A DNA stretch of 64,000 nucleotides from CAVSJA01 sp963728145 (GCA_963728145.1 CAVSJA010000006.1:310001-374000), one strand, 5' to 3'; positions 9,247 to 19,621 are shown, counted from the stretch's first letter. Made by a program: numbers and translations. The notes: a model not told the origin generated them from the sequence alone.

Positions 9247-10724
9247 TGATTAATGATTTGTATAACCATTCTTTTTGCTACAGAACAAGGATTACAGGAA
9301 AATTGGACGCCAGTACCCACTGCTGAACCCATCAGCTTTATCGTATGGTTTCCACTTGCTGCGGTTAACATGAATACTCCGGAAGCATGCGCGTCCCTGC
9401 CATTTATGAGGTCATGAGAATTAATTGAGACTATTGTTCCGTCAAATACAACGGTAATAATTCCATCGGAATTCCCACATAGAAAACAGGGAATTGCCTT
9501 GATGTATAAATCATAGCTAACTATGATTTTTGCCGAAGCGGATGAAACATTAAATAACTGGGTCATACCTGGTATGTCAACCGGGGCTCCACCGTTCACG
9601 GCAATTAGTGGAATTGTACCCGTTGTTGTGATCACATTGTTTGCAAGATTGTTGGTTGGAGTTGCCCATGTTGTCGGTGCGCCGGCACCGTTAGATTGAA
9701 TCACCTGTCCCGCTGTTCCTTCAAATCCATTAATTTTTAATGCGCCGGATTGACCATTCAATACGAAACCCCAACCGGCACCTCTCGCTCCATAAAATCC
9801 TGTATAGTTATCATTCTCCATTCCGATAAATGCTGCAGGTCCGGAATTGTCCATCTTGTTTAACCAGACTCCCGCAGTTGGACCTCCCGGGCCGCCACTT
9901 CTAATTCTGATTCCTCCTGTAACATCCATAATCCCGTCCGCAATGGTAGGCTCGATTCCAAATCCAACCTTACCTCCGGGTATATCGTTGAGAATTAATT
10001 TTGCGTTTGTTTTTCCGCCACGCAAATAGGTAAATTCATTTACACCATAGTTAAAATGTGAAACATTTTGTGAACCAAAGAAATTAGCCGTTACTGTATT
10101 AGATCCTTTTCTCACATCAAGGGCAGCTTCATCCGCAATTCCTGCACCGTTGATCGTAACTGAACCGATTGGAGTTATTCTCATGTTTTCATGAAAGTCA
10201 TCATCTCGCCCATAACCGAAAGATATATCCGTTAGATTGCCATCTCCATGAATCTGCAACTGGTAAGATTGAATTCCAATTCCGTAATTAGCGTTAGGAG
10301 CGTCTCCAAAAAATATGATCTTTTCTCCCAGCGAATTGGGAAACTGCAGGGGTACTGAGGGATTGGTAACACCTATACCAAGGTTACCAATGAAAAACGC
10401 GTTTCCGGTATTCCAGTTGGTAGCGAACATTGGAGTTCCGAATTGATTGCGATATTCGAGCTGTTGGTTGATGTAATAAAGGCCTTCGCCCGAGGCGGAA
10501 TGTTTGATGATAGACTGATTGGACGGTACAAATAAATGTGCATTGCTCCAATTAAATCTTCCTCCCACAGAATCATAAGAAAGAAAACTGCTGGCTCCGC
10601 CAACCCGAAAACTTTTTACGATATCCAGTTTGGCTTGTGGTGCAGTTGTACCAATTCCTGTATTCTGCGCAGTTATGGCCGTGCTGTTAATTACCAAATA
10701 AAGAAATAATGGATAAGCTTTCAT
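9243..10724 (-). CDS. Fibre-like secreted protein, paralogue 1 of 3
   Basis: A 493-aa protein: signal peptide (to about STAITAQ), GIGTTAPQAKLDIVKSFRVGG, LFVPSNQSIIKHSASGEGLYY, EFTYLRGGKTNAKLILNDIP and VGFGIEP shaft blocks, then a C-terminal domain (from ~residue 355) of beta character with a Cys-rich stretch (IPCFLCGNS and SCNPCSVAK). The Cys pairs could form disulphides outside the cell. It lies 16 bases downstream of the 997-aa S74 fibre gene and overlaps the next paralogue by 4 bases. The role is inferred to be adhesion or surface binding; no enzyme motif is seen. Confidence 0.75.
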   Translation of the reverse strand: MKAYPLFLYLVINSTAITAQNTGIGTTAPQAKLDIVKSFRVGGASSFLSYDSVGGRFNWSNAHLFVPSNQSIIKHSASGEGLYYINQQLEYRNQFGTPMFATNWNTGNAFFIGNLGIGVTNPSVPLQFPNSLGEKIIFFGDAPNANYGIGIQSYQLQIHGDGNLTDISFGYGRDDDFHENMRITPIGSVTINGAGIADEAALDVRKGSNTVTANFFGSQNVSHFNYGVNEFTYLRGGKTNAKLILNDIPGGKVGFGIEPTIADGIMDVTGGIRIRSGGPGGPTAGVWLNKMDNSGPAAFIGMENDNYTGFYGARGAGWGFVLNGQSGALKINGFEGTAGQVIQSNGAGAPTTWATPTNNLANNVITTTGTIPLIAVNGGAPVDIPGMTQLFNVSSASAKIIVSYDLYIKAIPCFLCGNSDGIITVVFDGTIVSINSHDLINGRDAHASGVFMLTAASGNHTIKLMGSAVGTGVQFSCNPCSVAKRMVIQIINQ

Positions 10725-10740
10725 ATCGCTTATTCGGGGG

Positions 10741-13734
10741 TTATTGTTTAACTAATTTGTTCAATAATGCCTTTACTTCATCGAGTTGTTTTTCCAGGTT
10801 GTTTATTTGTTGCTGTTGTTCTTTGATTGCTTCAACCAATACTGGTGTCAATCTTCCATAGTCAACTGATTTGTATCCATTAGCATCTGTCATTACTATT
10901 TCTGGAAACAATGTTTCCACTTCCTGGGCTGAGAATCCCAACTGGCGTGCTGTTGGAAAATCCAATTCCGGAAACTCATCTGTTTTCCAGTGGTAATACA
11001 CTCCATTTATCGAAAGGATAGATTGTAATGGATTATGGATATGGACTAAATCTTTTTTGTAGCGAACATCGGAACAAGCGAGGAAGACTCCAGAGGCACA
11101 AACATTTCCAACTACATGTAGGGCCTGGGTGGGCCCTGTTGTGCCAATCCCAACCTGACCAAGTGAATTTATGACCATCCGGGTGTTGTTGCCGCTCACG
11201 CGGAATTGCATACCGTCGGGGTTTGCCCCATTATTGTAAACAATTCCTCCGCTTACATTATTGGAATTCTTTCCGAAGATTATTCCTGATTCAAAATTAT
11301 CAGGTGTAAGCAAACCAAAATACGCGGCACTATTTGTTTCAACGGAAAGTGGCCCATATGGCGCCGAGCCACCTGCTGAACCTTGTCTAACATGTAAGGC
11401 TGATGTTGGATTGGTTGTACCTATTCCAACTCTTACATTGCTGGTTGCATTATTGATTCCATTTACTGAACCAAGAACCATACAATTACTGCAATCGACC
11501 CTTGTTTGTGCACCGATGGCCGCAGAATTATTTATTCCTCCCGAATTTAATATCGCACCATATCCTATTGCTATATTATACTCCCCAGTCGTATTTGTAT
11601 GTAGAGCCCCTTGGCCTATTGCCGTGTTAAAGGAGCCTGAGGTATTTTGCTCCATTGAACTTCCACCGACAGCAGTGTTCCAATCTCCATCGGTGTTGCT
11701 GTACAAAGTATAACTCCCCATTGCTGTATTTGCCCACCCGAACGTATTAGCACGTAAAGCCCAGTATCCGGTTGCTGTATTATGACTGCCCAGAGTATTT
11801 GCAAAAAGAGCTTTTGATCCGACGGCCACGTTATAAAGGGAATTGATAGGTTGCGCGAGTCCAATTCCATTATTGAATAAAGCCGAATCACCAATCGCCA
11901 CAAGGTTTGATTTTGTAGTATTGTTGAAAAGCGCGTCTATGCCCATAGCTACATTACTAAAGCCAGATGTATTATTGCGAAGTGCATTGTATCCCAATGC
12001 AGAGTTTCCATGAGCAAGGTTTTGAGTTAGTGCTCCGCTTCCTATAGCGACATTCAGATTGCCATTCTGATTTTGATTTAATGCCCCCCATCCTAATCCA
12101 GTATTCATGGCTCCACCTGTGTTATTGGAAAGCGCGCTCGTACCAATGGCAGTATTAAAGCTTCCCGTATTTGATCCACCAAGTGAATTAGAACCAACTG
12201 CCGTGTTGTTACCACCTGTAGTGCTGTTCATCATCGATTGAGTTCCGATAGCTGTATTTGAGTGTCCAGTAGTATTAAAGGTCAAGGCACTTCTCCCCAA
12301 CGCAGCATTTCCACTTCCAGTTGTATTCGAATAAAGTGCATTGGCACCAACCGCTGTATTATATCCGACACTGTTATCAGAATACAGCGCAAAAGTGCCT
12401 ACTGCAGTGTTTTGCTGACCATGCGTTTGGTTATGCATCGAATACGCACCAATAGCGGTATGATAGAACCCATCAATTGATTGCACGAGAGCGTGTGAGC
12501 CCACGGCGACATTAAGCTGTCCTGTCATTTGGCCACGAAGCGAATTAAAACCAATTGCAACATTATGCGTTCCCGAATTATTATTGATCATCGATGTCGA
12601 ACCAATTGCCACATTAAAACTTCCACCGTTTGAGAACAGGGCTTCATACCCAACTGCAGTATTATCATCACCATTTAAGGTGGAAATCATTGCACTATTA
12701 CCAACTGCGGTATTGCGGCTGCTATTCAAATTGCCTCTAAGTGCATTAAATCCAATTCCAGTATTGCTTGAGCCTCTATCATTGTTCATTAATGACTTTG
12801 AACCAATAGCCGTATTTCCAATCGACTCAACCTCAGTTGTGGCATTGAATCCATTCCGGAATAGCGTTGAATCGCCCACTGCAACTATATTTCCCCGGTT
12901 AACAGCCAAGCCCATCGCATGCTTGCCGATAGCTACATTAGAATTTCCCGTTTGATTCAGCAATAATGCCTGCAATCCGATTGCTGTATTATTGTTCCCC
13001 GTTTTGTTATAATACATCGAATAAATGCCAATAGCGGTATTACCAGTACCGGTTGTGTTTGAATCCATCGAACTATAACCAATTGAAGTATTCTGCGATC
13101 CGGTTGTAGTATGACGCAGGGTAAAAATTCCAAGAGAAGAATTATATCTTCCTGTCGTATTGTTGGCTTGTGAAAAAGCCCCAACTGCAGAATTTGAGTC
13201 CGCAGTAGTTACATTACCCAATGAACGAAAGCCAATACCCGTATTAAATCTACTAGTCGTGGTATTATTACCACTCAGTATTCCAAAAAAACTATTGTTG
13301 AAGTGACCCAATGAACCGGCACGCTGATTGTTTACTTTGAACAGAAGGGCTTTGTTGTCAGTTGTACCAATAAAATTCTGCGTGGTATCTGTGCCTGCAT
13401 TTCCTGTAGTGGACCAACCCGTCAACAGGCTTGCTAAATTAGTCCAGGAAGTTCCATTGTAATACCAGAAACTATTGGTATTTGTATCAAACACAAGTAA
13501 TCCTGTTGCAGGCGAGATAATGGTGGTGCGTTGCGCCGTGGTTAGTCTTGGTACAAGTATACCCTGGTCAATTGAATTCACTTCCAGTTTTGCACTGGGG
13601 TGAGGAGTTACTGTTCCAATACCTACACTATTCTGTGCATTTGTTTTTAAATGGATAAAAAGGATTATGAATAGCAGAAGAAATAAAACCAATACTTCCC
13701 TGCGGTTAGTTTTAGGAGTCATTTTCTTTTCCAT
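10741..13734 (-). CDS. Large fibre protein with C-terminal S74 chaperone domain
   Basis: A 997-aa protein, first gene of the fibre operon. After an N-terminal hydrophobic signal and a GIGTVTPHPSAKLEV block come ~650 residues of 14- to 16-residue repeats of the form NTAIGxxAL-xNTTG, the YadA-head / Hep_Hag type that folds into a trimeric beta-roll. A GIGTTNPTSALHV block follows, then the C-terminal intramolecular chaperone (Peptidase S74, endosialidase type): CSDVRYKKDL with the catalytic Ser and Lys of the SDxRxK signature, LGFSAQEVETLFPEIV, VDYGRLTPVLVEAIKEQ, ending in a coiled coil. In known S74 proteins this domain drives trimerisation and then cleaves itself off. The repeats are visible in the DNA as strong near-identical units. 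Confidence 0.88.
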   Translation of the reverse strand: MEKKMTPKTNRREVLVLFLLLFIILFIHLKTNAQNSVGIGTVTPHPSAKLEVNSIDQGILVPRLTTAQRTTIISPATGLLVFDTNTNSFWYYNGTSWTNLASLLTGWSTTGNAGTDTTQNFIGTTDNKALLFKVNNQRAGSLGHFNNSFFGILSGNNTTTSRFNTGIGFRSLGNVTTADSNSAVGAFSQANNTTGRYNSSLGIFTLRHTTTGSQNTSIGYSSMDSNTTGTGNTAIGIYSMYYNKTGNNNTAIGLQALLLNQTGNSNVAIGKHAMGLAVNRGNIVAVGDSTLFRNGFNATTEVESIGNTAIGSKSLMNNDRGSSNTGIGFNALRGNLNSSRNTAVGNSAMISTLNGDDNTAVGYEALFSNGGSFNVAIGSTSMINNNSGTHNVAIGFNSLRGQMTGQLNVAVGSHALVQSIDGFYHTAIGAYSMHNQTHGQQNTAVGTFALYSDNSVGYNTAVGANALYSNTTGSGNAALGRSALTFNTTGHSNTAIGTQSMMNSTTGGNNTAVGSNSLGGSNTGSFNTAIGTSALSNNTGGAMNTGLGWGALNQNQNGNLNVAIGSGALTQNLAHGNSALGYNALRNNTSGFSNVAMGIDALFNNTTKSNLVAIGDSALFNNGIGLAQPINSLYNVAVGSKALFANTLGSHNTATGYWALRANTFGWANTAMGSYTLYSNTDGDWNTAVGGSSMEQNTSGSFNTAIGQGALHTNTTGEYNIAIGYGAILNSGGINNSAAIGAQTRVDCSNCMVLGSVNGINNATSNVRVGIGTTNPTSALHVRQGSAGGSAPYGPLSVETNSAAYFGLLTPDNFESGIIFGKNSNNVSGGIVYNNGANPDGMQFRVSGNNTRMVINSLGQVGIGTTGPTQALHVVGNVCASGVFLACSDVRYKKDLVHIHNPLQSILSINGVYYHWKTDEFPELDFPTARQLGFSAQEVETLFPEIVMTDANGYKSVDYGRLTPVLVEAIKEQQQQINNLEKQLDEVKALLNKLVKQ

Positions 13735-13751
13735 AAAGCAGTTTTAATAAA

Positions 13752-13773
13752 GGCCACCCTGGAAAGGGCGGCC
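13752..13773 (-). terminator. Hairpin upstream of the fibre operon
   Basis: GGCCACCC and GGGCGGCC pair with one mismatch around a 6-base loop. On the minus strand the stem is followed by TTTATTAAAA. It lies between the stop of the ELWxxDGT gene and the start of the S74 fibre gene, so it probably ends transcription of the former. Confidence 0.5.
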
Positions 13774-13788
13774 GTAGTATGAAAAACT

Positions 13789-15687
13789 CTATTGTTTAAA
13801 AAATTTTTGGGTGTGCTTTTCATTCTTTCTTTGGGTTTCCACTACGTACAAACCCTTTGGTAGATGATCAACAGAAATTCTCATCGGGCTGAGCACAACA
13901 TTTGTTTTGTTGAACACCAACCTGCCTCCGGGATCAAAAATTCGAATTGTCACCGGATTCAGGCTGGCATCCATACTAATCAGGATAAAATCGGTAGAGG
14001 GGTTAGGGGTAATCTGTATTCCCATCTTTGCTTTCAAATTCGCCATCGCCACTCGTGAATAGGAAAACTTACCATCATGATCTACCTGTTTTATGCGGTA
14101 ATAGTTGATACCCTGATTGGGAGTATTGTCAGTAAACTGATAATTCTTTGAATCATTAATAGACTTATCGGGTTCTTTCTTCCCAATGGAATTGTAATCG
14201 ATACCATTCACTGAACGCTCGATCACAAAACGCTCATTATTGATCTCTCTTGCAGTTTTCCATTGAAGCTGGACTGAACTGTTTTGAATGATTGCCGTAA
14301 AATCAACCCAGTTTACCGGCAATGTTCCCATCGCTCCATCGGGGGTGCGGATCAATTCGGCACCGATATTCTGATTTGAAAAGGTTGTTCCCATGTAAAC
14401 GGCTCCATTACTGTATCGCACGACCGGCCTGTTTGTAAAACCATAAGCTGTTTGTGAAATATTAATTGTACCTGCAAAAGTTCCATCAGATCTGCAAATG
14501 CGATAAAAGTTCATTACTAAAGGATCCGCAGTGAAGAAGAGGATTCCATTTACATTAGTAAGATTGGTAGGAAAGGCACCGGCCCCGGGCTTCATGTCTC
14601 TCACGAGCATTGTTCCGACCGGCGTACCATCTGTTTTCCATAGCTCCAATCCTTCAGCTATTGTAGTTCCGGCACGAAAGAAAAGTGTATTATTCACTGG
14701 ACATAACTCATATGGATTTATTGATAAGGATTCCAGGAAACCAAAACTTCTTAATAAAGTAGTGCCAGCAACAGTTCCATCAGTAATGGTGAGATCCAAT
14801 GCAAAGTTGTTGGCCCCTCCGTTTCTTTGATTGGAAAGAAATGCAAGTTGATTTTTGAATTCAACCATCTGTTGAAAGGTATTGGATGACATCAGCTCAG
14901 TTACCGTTGTTCCATCAGTTGAGTAAAGTGTATTTACACTAAACGCGGTATTTCTTACGAAGTAAAGTTTGTTCCCGGCCTTCATCAAATTGGAGGGATT
15001 TGAGCCAGGAAAGCCGGGTAAGTAATCAACGGCGACATCCGTTCCACTTTCAGTCCCATCCGACTTAAAGATCTCTGTACCGTATGTCGAATTAAAACCA
15101 ATAAAATAAATCAGGTTATTGAAGACAGTTAGAGCTGTGGGGCCGCTGTTGGCTAAGCCGGGATTCAGATCTTTTACCATGCTGGCGACTGAAGTAACAT
15201 AGTCGTATTTCCATAATTCAAATCCATGTGTTCCATCATCAACTGAGAAATATACATTGTTTCCATGGTAAACAAATTGAGAAACAAAAACACTTGCGCT
15301 TCCAGGCCTGATATCAGCCACCATCACCGTGCCCGCAGTAGTGCCATCTGTCTTCCATATTTCAGTTCCGTGAACGCCATCATTAGCAGTAAACCATAAC
15401 TCATTTCCCAGGTGATTAATCGACCCGGTAATGCCTCCACCGGTAGGACCAGGATTAATGTCCTTCAGCAATGTTGTTCCTGCTGCTGAACCATCGCTTA
15501 TCCATAGTTCAACTCCAGAAACACCATCATTGGCAAGGAAAACTAACTTATTATTAAGATTGAGCATGCTGTTTGGAGAGCTGCTCGGAGGGCCTGGATT
15601 GATATCCTTCACTAAAATCATATTCGGCTGGGCGAACAGGATCCCCGTTGATAGTACCGCCCATACTAACAGTATAATTCGACCCAT
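13789..15687 (-). CDS. ELWxxDGT-repeat protein with type IX sorting domain
   Basis: A 632-aa protein: signal peptide (to about GILFAQ), then at least five ~45-residue repeats carrying ELWISDGSAAGTTLLKDINPG, EIWKTDGTTAGTVMVADIRPG, EIFKSDGTESGT or ELWKTDGTPVGTMLVRDMKPG. This is the ELWxxDGT repeat, expected to form a beta-propeller. From ~residue 460 a fibronectin-like segment (VQLQWKTAREINNERFVIERS) leads to the C-terminal ~75 residues (ITPNPSTDFILI, then VRIFDPGG-like, LPKGLYVVETQ, FFKQ), a type A T9SS sorting domain. The protein should be moved through the outer membrane by the Por system and anchored or released. It lies upstream of the fibre operon in the same direction. Ligand unknown. 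Confidence 0.87.
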   Translation of the reverse strand: MGRIILLVWAVLSTGILFAQPNMILVKDINPGPPSSSPNSMLNLNNKLVFLANDGVSGVELWISDGSAAGTTLLKDINPGPTGGGITGSINHLGNELWFTANDGVHGTEIWKTDGTTAGTVMVADIRPGSASVFVSQFVYHGNNVYFSVDDGTHGFELWKYDYVTSVASMVKDLNPGLANSGPTALTVFNNLIYFIGFNSTYGTEIFKSDGTESGTDVAVDYLPGFPGSNPSNLMKAGNKLYFVRNTAFSVNTLYSTDGTTVTELMSSNTFQQMVEFKNQLAFLSNQRNGGANNFALDLTITDGTVAGTTLLRSFGFLESLSINPYELCPVNNTLFFRAGTTIAEGLELWKTDGTPVGTMLVRDMKPGAGAFPTNLTNVNGILFFTADPLVMNFYRICRSDGTFAGTINISQTAYGFTNRPVVRYSNGAVYMGTTFSNQNIGAELIRTPDGAMGTLPVNWVDFTAIIQNSSVQLQWKTAREINNERFVIERSVNGIDYNSIGKKEPDKSINDSKNYQFTDNTPNQGINYYRIKQVDHDGKFSYSRVAMANLKAKMGIQITPNPSTDFILISMDASLNPVTIRIFDPGGRLVFNKTNVVLSPMRISVDHLPKGLYVVETQRKNEKHTQKFFKQ

Positions 15688-15756
15688 AAGAAAAGTTATA
15701 GGATAAACTTAGAGCAGTGGCGAGAGGATTACAATAGAATGAAGGTTATAGGGGGT

Positions 15757-15904
15757 AGTTGATTGGTTGATTAGTTATTGGTTGATTGGGTTGATGGAGT
15801 TGATGGGGTTGATAGGGTTGACAAGGTTAACAGGGTTGACAGGGTTGATAAGGAAGTGCCCTATTGACCAATTAACCAATAACCAATTAACCAATCAACC
15901 AATC
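15757..15904. repeat. Inverted word-repeat array (GGTTGATT / AATCAACC)
   Basis: The left part is made of words like GTTGATTGGTTGATTAGT and GTTGACAGGGTTGATAAG; the right part has the complementary words ACCAATTAACCAATAACC. The arms can pair into a long imperfect hairpin. It sits immediately after the stop of the minus-strand LuxR-type regulator at 15907, where a terminator would be expected, and upstream of the ELWxxDGT gene. Confidence 0.75.
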
Positions 15905-15906
15905 TG

Positions 15907-16536
15907 CTACCTCTTACCGTATGCTTTATTAATGGCCTCAGTGCGGTTCTGAACATGGAGCTTTTCGTAGATTTTATGTATATGTTGCCGGATGGTTCCT
16001 ACGCTGATACCAAGTTTTTCAGCGATTTCTTTGTATAGCAAACCTTTTGAAAGCAGTTGTAACACTTCATTTTCTCTTGCACTCAAAAGCAGGAGATCAT
16101 CATGAACTTCGTTTACACGAAGGCGGTTGATTACTTTACGGGCGATCTGCGTACTCATCGGCGCGCCGCCCTCGTGTAATTCAATCAGAGCCTCAACGAT
16201 TCTTGCAAGCGCTGTACGCTTCAATAAGTATCCGCTAGCGCCTGCGCTCAATGCATCGAACACTTTTTCATCATTCTCATATATCGTGAACATGATGAAT
16301 TGCGTGGATGGACACAGGCTTTTTACCTTCTTGATACAGTCAATACCACTCATGCCTGGGAGGTTGATATCCATGATCACAATATCCGGCTGCCAGGCCG
16401 GCAATTCTTCTTCAGCCACTTCCGCATTGGTAAATGCAGCCAACACCTCAAATCTTTCATCCAGTGAAAGCAGGCTAACCATTCCTTCCCTTACTTCCTT
16501 TAAATCTTCTACGATACAAATCTTGATTGGAGACAT
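15907..16536 (-). CDS. LuxR/NarL-family response regulator
   Basis: A 209-aa protein beginning MSPIKICIVEDLKEVREGM. Receiver features: E10/D11, phosphoacceptor D56 (IVIMDINLPG), Thr in FTIYEND, Lys in GYLLKRTALA. The C-terminal LuxR helix-turn-helix is LSARENEVLQLLSKGLLYKEIAEKL then SVGTIRQHIHKIYEKL. It lies 121 bases downstream of the 987-aa propeller kinase, with a second propeller kinase beyond that, so one regulator may serve both kinases. Target genes are unknown, although the fibre and ELWxxDGT genes are the nearest downstream units. Confidence 0.92.
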   Translation of the reverse strand: MSPIKICIVEDLKEVREGMVSLLSLDERFEVLAAFTNAEVAEEELPAWQPDIVIMDINLPGMSGIDCIKKVKSLCPSTQFIMFTIYENDEKVFDALSAGASGYLLKRTALARIVEALIELHEGGAPMSTQIARKVINRLRVNEVHDDLLLLSARENEVLQLLSKGLLYKEIAEKLGISVGTIRQHIHKIYEKLHVQNRTEAINKAYGKR

Positions 16537-16657
16537 AAGTAAATGTAATTGTACTACTAAGTGGGTACAATAGAACGAATGTTAGACCCCCCGACCCCTA
16601 AATGGGTGATCTATAATAGACAAAAAATCATTAATGTATTTAAGCGATATCACGTTT

Positions 16658-19621
16658 TTAAGTCCCATCAGGGGGTGCTAAGGGGACATCCATCTCAATA
16701 CTCGTCCCATTTTGTGTATTTATCGCTAATGTTCCGCCTATTGAACCCATTCTTTTCTGCATAATTTGAAGGCCATTTCCTCCATTCAGGTTGATCTTTT
16801 TAGTCTCAATACCCCGGCCATTATCCCGCACCTTTATGGACAGGTTCTTGTCTACAAAAATCTTGAAGTTTACTTCACTCGCAAATGCATGCTTCACTAT
16901 ATTGTGTAAACTTTCTTTCACGATGAGAAAAACATTTCTTCTTACTTCGCCGCTTACGAACAACAATGGGATGTTCTCAGGTATATCAAAACTACATTGC
17001 AATCCATTTTCCTCACAGTATTCTTTGGCATAGGCACGGGTATAAAATAGAAGGTCTTCAAGGGTATCATTCTTTTCATTCATGGCCCAGATGATCTCGT
17101 TCATTTTCTCCATCAGGTCATTTGAAGTTAGTTGCATTTTCTCGATATCCGTCTTAGTAGTTTCGTTGGCCGCATTAAGCTTCACCTTCTCACTTAAAAA
17201 GCGGATAGTAGAAAGTCCGGCTCCAAGATCATCATGAATATCATGCGCTATCCTTGTTCTTTCAATCTCAATAGCTTTTTGCTTTTCCAGCGCTATTCGT
17301 TGCTTTTCCATTTTTCTACTATAATAAAAACGGATCATATAGATCAATAATCCAATAAATGCGATTGCTGCCAGCACACGGAACAACCAGGTTTCCCACC
17401 ATGGAGGTTTGATAATAAAATCATATGAAATTTGTTGCGTCCCATAGGGTGTGGAAGGAAAAAATGCTTTCACTTCAAGTGTATATTTTCCCGGTGAAAG
17501 GTTCAATAGATTGATATTGGCATTTGTGGAAGACTCGCTCCATTCATTATTATCCGTTCCCAGCAACCGGTACGTATATTGAACCTGCTTTTCATTCAGA
17601 AAAGCCGGGGCGGCAAGGGTTAGACTCAGGTTGCGTTGACTATGTGACAGTCGCGCAGTTTTTTCATAATTCCAAAACGGCTGTCCGTTTACTTTTATTT
17701 CTTCTATGAATAGTTGCGGAGTAAAGCTCTTATTCGGAGCTGGTGGTGAAAAATGCAATAAGGAATTGGATCCCATGATTCCATGGATATCTCCTTTTTT
17801 ATCCACCCACAAATTCTCAAAAGAGCCAAATATATTATTGCTCTTTGTTATGTTTTCAATCCTGTAATCGTTCTCGCCAATAAGCACCAATCGATCCATA
17901 CCTGTTGGTGAACCAACAACGATATTGTTTGAAGAGTCACAGGCCAGGGAAGTAATGAAATTATCGGTTAGGCCTTGTTGAACCTGGAATTGATGGACGG
18001 GTTTTAATTCAGCGCCATTCAGTTCATAAGCAATAACTCCATTGAACCTGGTACCAATCCAAATTTTTCCTGATTTATCGAAGGTCACGGAGCGTGGTGA
18101 TATATCGTCCAATTCTTTTTCAAAATTGTATAGAGGTTTGAGGTAATGTGCAGGATCATCGGGATGGATCGTAAACACTATTATCCCCATGTAACGGGTG
18201 ATGACTAATAAGCGCCCTTTTGCATCACGTTTAATTCCTTCGACGGCATCGGTATGTGGAATTGGATATTCGAACACTTGCTTGTTATTTTGAATAATAG
18301 TTATACCTGGCCGGGAGGAAATAATGATATTCCCGTTTTCCTCGATTAAACGTTCAACGCCTAAGGAGTTTTTCGAGGTAAATGTTTTCCTAAAGCTTAA
18401 ATGATTTGTTCCCGGACCTGGAATCGGCGATTCATAAATATTGAATTGATCTGCGGCAATCAACTTTCCGCCCAATTGTTCAATGAAATGGATATCACGG
18501 CTAAAAGAAGTAGTAAACAATTGAGCGCCTGCGTTTGTCTTCCGGGCAAGCTTATTGAAATTCACAATCAGCCAGGTAGTATCGTTGACATGAAAGGCTC
18601 TGTTAAGCAAATCGGGAACCTTTTTGCCTGGCACAAGTGCACCAATAGTTAAATTAGTTCCGGTTAATTTAACTACCCCGTTTTCGGATGTAGAGATCCA
18701 GGCGATATTTTCCCGATCAATAAATAATGAACCAATGCTAACTCCGGGAAATTGCTCTTGTAAATCAATTTTTATTAATGAACCGTCGTCACCCACTTTA
18801 ATGAGATCCTTCATCTGGTTGATCAGCCAAACATGATTGTCATCGAAAGTAAGCGGGCAATTGCCGTATTTTGAAATGCGGTTATATGGTTCCGTTGGCG
18901 GAAGGAATTTAAGTTTTCCATTTTTTAACGAAAGGGTATCGAGATTATAAATTCCTCCTGGTGTACAAACCCAAAGCCTGCCTGCTTTATCCTTTTCGAG
19001 AAATGAGATCGCGGAGTCGGGCATCAGATCTGTTAATTGCCTGGTTTTTTTATTAAAAGTAAAAAGACCGGTATTATTTCTCAGGTCATTGGTTGAAAAG
19101 ATGAGCTGATCATTCCATTCAGCGATGGCTCCAAGAAAGGGAGCATCTTTCATTTTTGGGATTGATAATTTCAGGTCCTCAAATTTGTTGTCTTTGAGCA
19201 TATACAAACCCTGGTCGGCAGTTATATAGATATTCCCATTCTGGCATTTGAGAAAGTAGTTGATAGTAGGACAAAACTTATCGGCTGGAATAAACTTTTT
19301 CATTTGCCCTCTTACCAGCAAGTTCATTTCATTAATATTGGTTGCGACAAGTAAAGAATCATCACCAACCTCGACGATATCATTTACCATGTCGGCAGAC
19401 AGCCCATTTTGAATGGTATAATTCCTGAAGCGGTTGCCATCATAAACACTAAGTCCGCCATAGCTGAGAAAATAAAGACGACCCCTGCTGTCCTGGTAAA
19501 TTTCCCGCACGCGGCTATTCACTAATCCATCCTTGGGTGTATAGTGTACAAAAGGATATTGTTGCGAAAGACAGTCGCATGAAAGGAAAATTATCCATAC
19601 TATTATTAAATAGCGGTGCAT
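16658..19621 (-). CDS. Propeller-type sensor histidine kinase
   Basis: A 987-aa protein: signal peptide (to about SCDCLSQ), then ~14 two-component-regulator propeller repeats (for example REIYQDSRGRLYFLSYGGLSVYDG and KIWIGTRFNGVIAYE) forming two predicted seven-blade propellers, a Y_Y_Y domain (~residues 670-735, QVQYTYRLLGTDNNEWSES), a membrane segment (~750-770), the HisKA_3-like motif ERTRIAHDIHDDLGAGLS with the phosphoacceptor His, N-box (IVKESLHNIVKHA) and G-boxes (VRDNGRGIE, GNGLQIMQKRM). The sensor part is periplasmic and the kinase cytoplasmic. Unlike hybrid two-component systems of the Bacteroides type, it lacks a receiver and DNA-binding domain, so the LuxR-type regulator downstream is its likely partner. 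Confidence 0.9.
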   Translation of the reverse strand: MHRYLIIVWIIFLSCDCLSQQYPFVHYTPKDGLVNSRVREIYQDSRGRLYFLSYGGLSVYDGNRFRNYTIQNGLSADMVNDIVEVGDDSLLVATNINEMNLLVRGQMKKFIPADKFCPTINYFLKCQNGNIYITADQGLYMLKDNKFEDLKLSIPKMKDAPFLGAIAEWNDQLIFSTNDLRNNTGLFTFNKKTRQLTDLMPDSAISFLEKDKAGRLWVCTPGGIYNLDTLSLKNGKLKFLPPTEPYNRISKYGNCPLTFDDNHVWLINQMKDLIKVGDDGSLIKIDLQEQFPGVSIGSLFIDRENIAWISTSENGVVKLTGTNLTIGALVPGKKVPDLLNRAFHVNDTTWLIVNFNKLARKTNAGAQLFTTSFSRDIHFIEQLGGKLIAADQFNIYESPIPGPGTNHLSFRKTFTSKNSLGVERLIEENGNIIISSRPGITIIQNNKQVFEYPIPHTDAVEGIKRDAKGRLLVITRYMGIIVFTIHPDDPAHYLKPLYNFEKELDDISPRSVTFDKSGKIWIGTRFNGVIAYELNGAELKPVHQFQVQQGLTDNFITSLACDSSNNIVVGSPTGMDRLVLIGENDYRIENITKSNNIFGSFENLWVDKKGDIHGIMGSNSLLHFSPPAPNKSFTPQLFIEEIKVNGQPFWNYEKTARLSHSQRNLSLTLAAPAFLNEKQVQYTYRLLGTDNNEWSESSTNANINLLNLSPGKYTLEVKAFFPSTPYGTQQISYDFIIKPPWWETWLFRVLAAIAFIGLLIYMIRFYYSRKMEKQRIALEKQKAIEIERTRIAHDIHDDLGAGLSTIRFLSEKVKLNAANETTKTDIEKMQLTSNDLMEKMNEIIWAMNEKNDTLEDLLFYTRAYAKEYCEENGLQCSFDIPENIPLLFVSGEVRRNVFLIVKESLHNIVKHAFASEVNFKIFVDKNLSIKVRDNGRGIETKKINLNGGNGLQIMQKRMGSIGGTLAINTQNGTSIEMDVPLAPPDGT

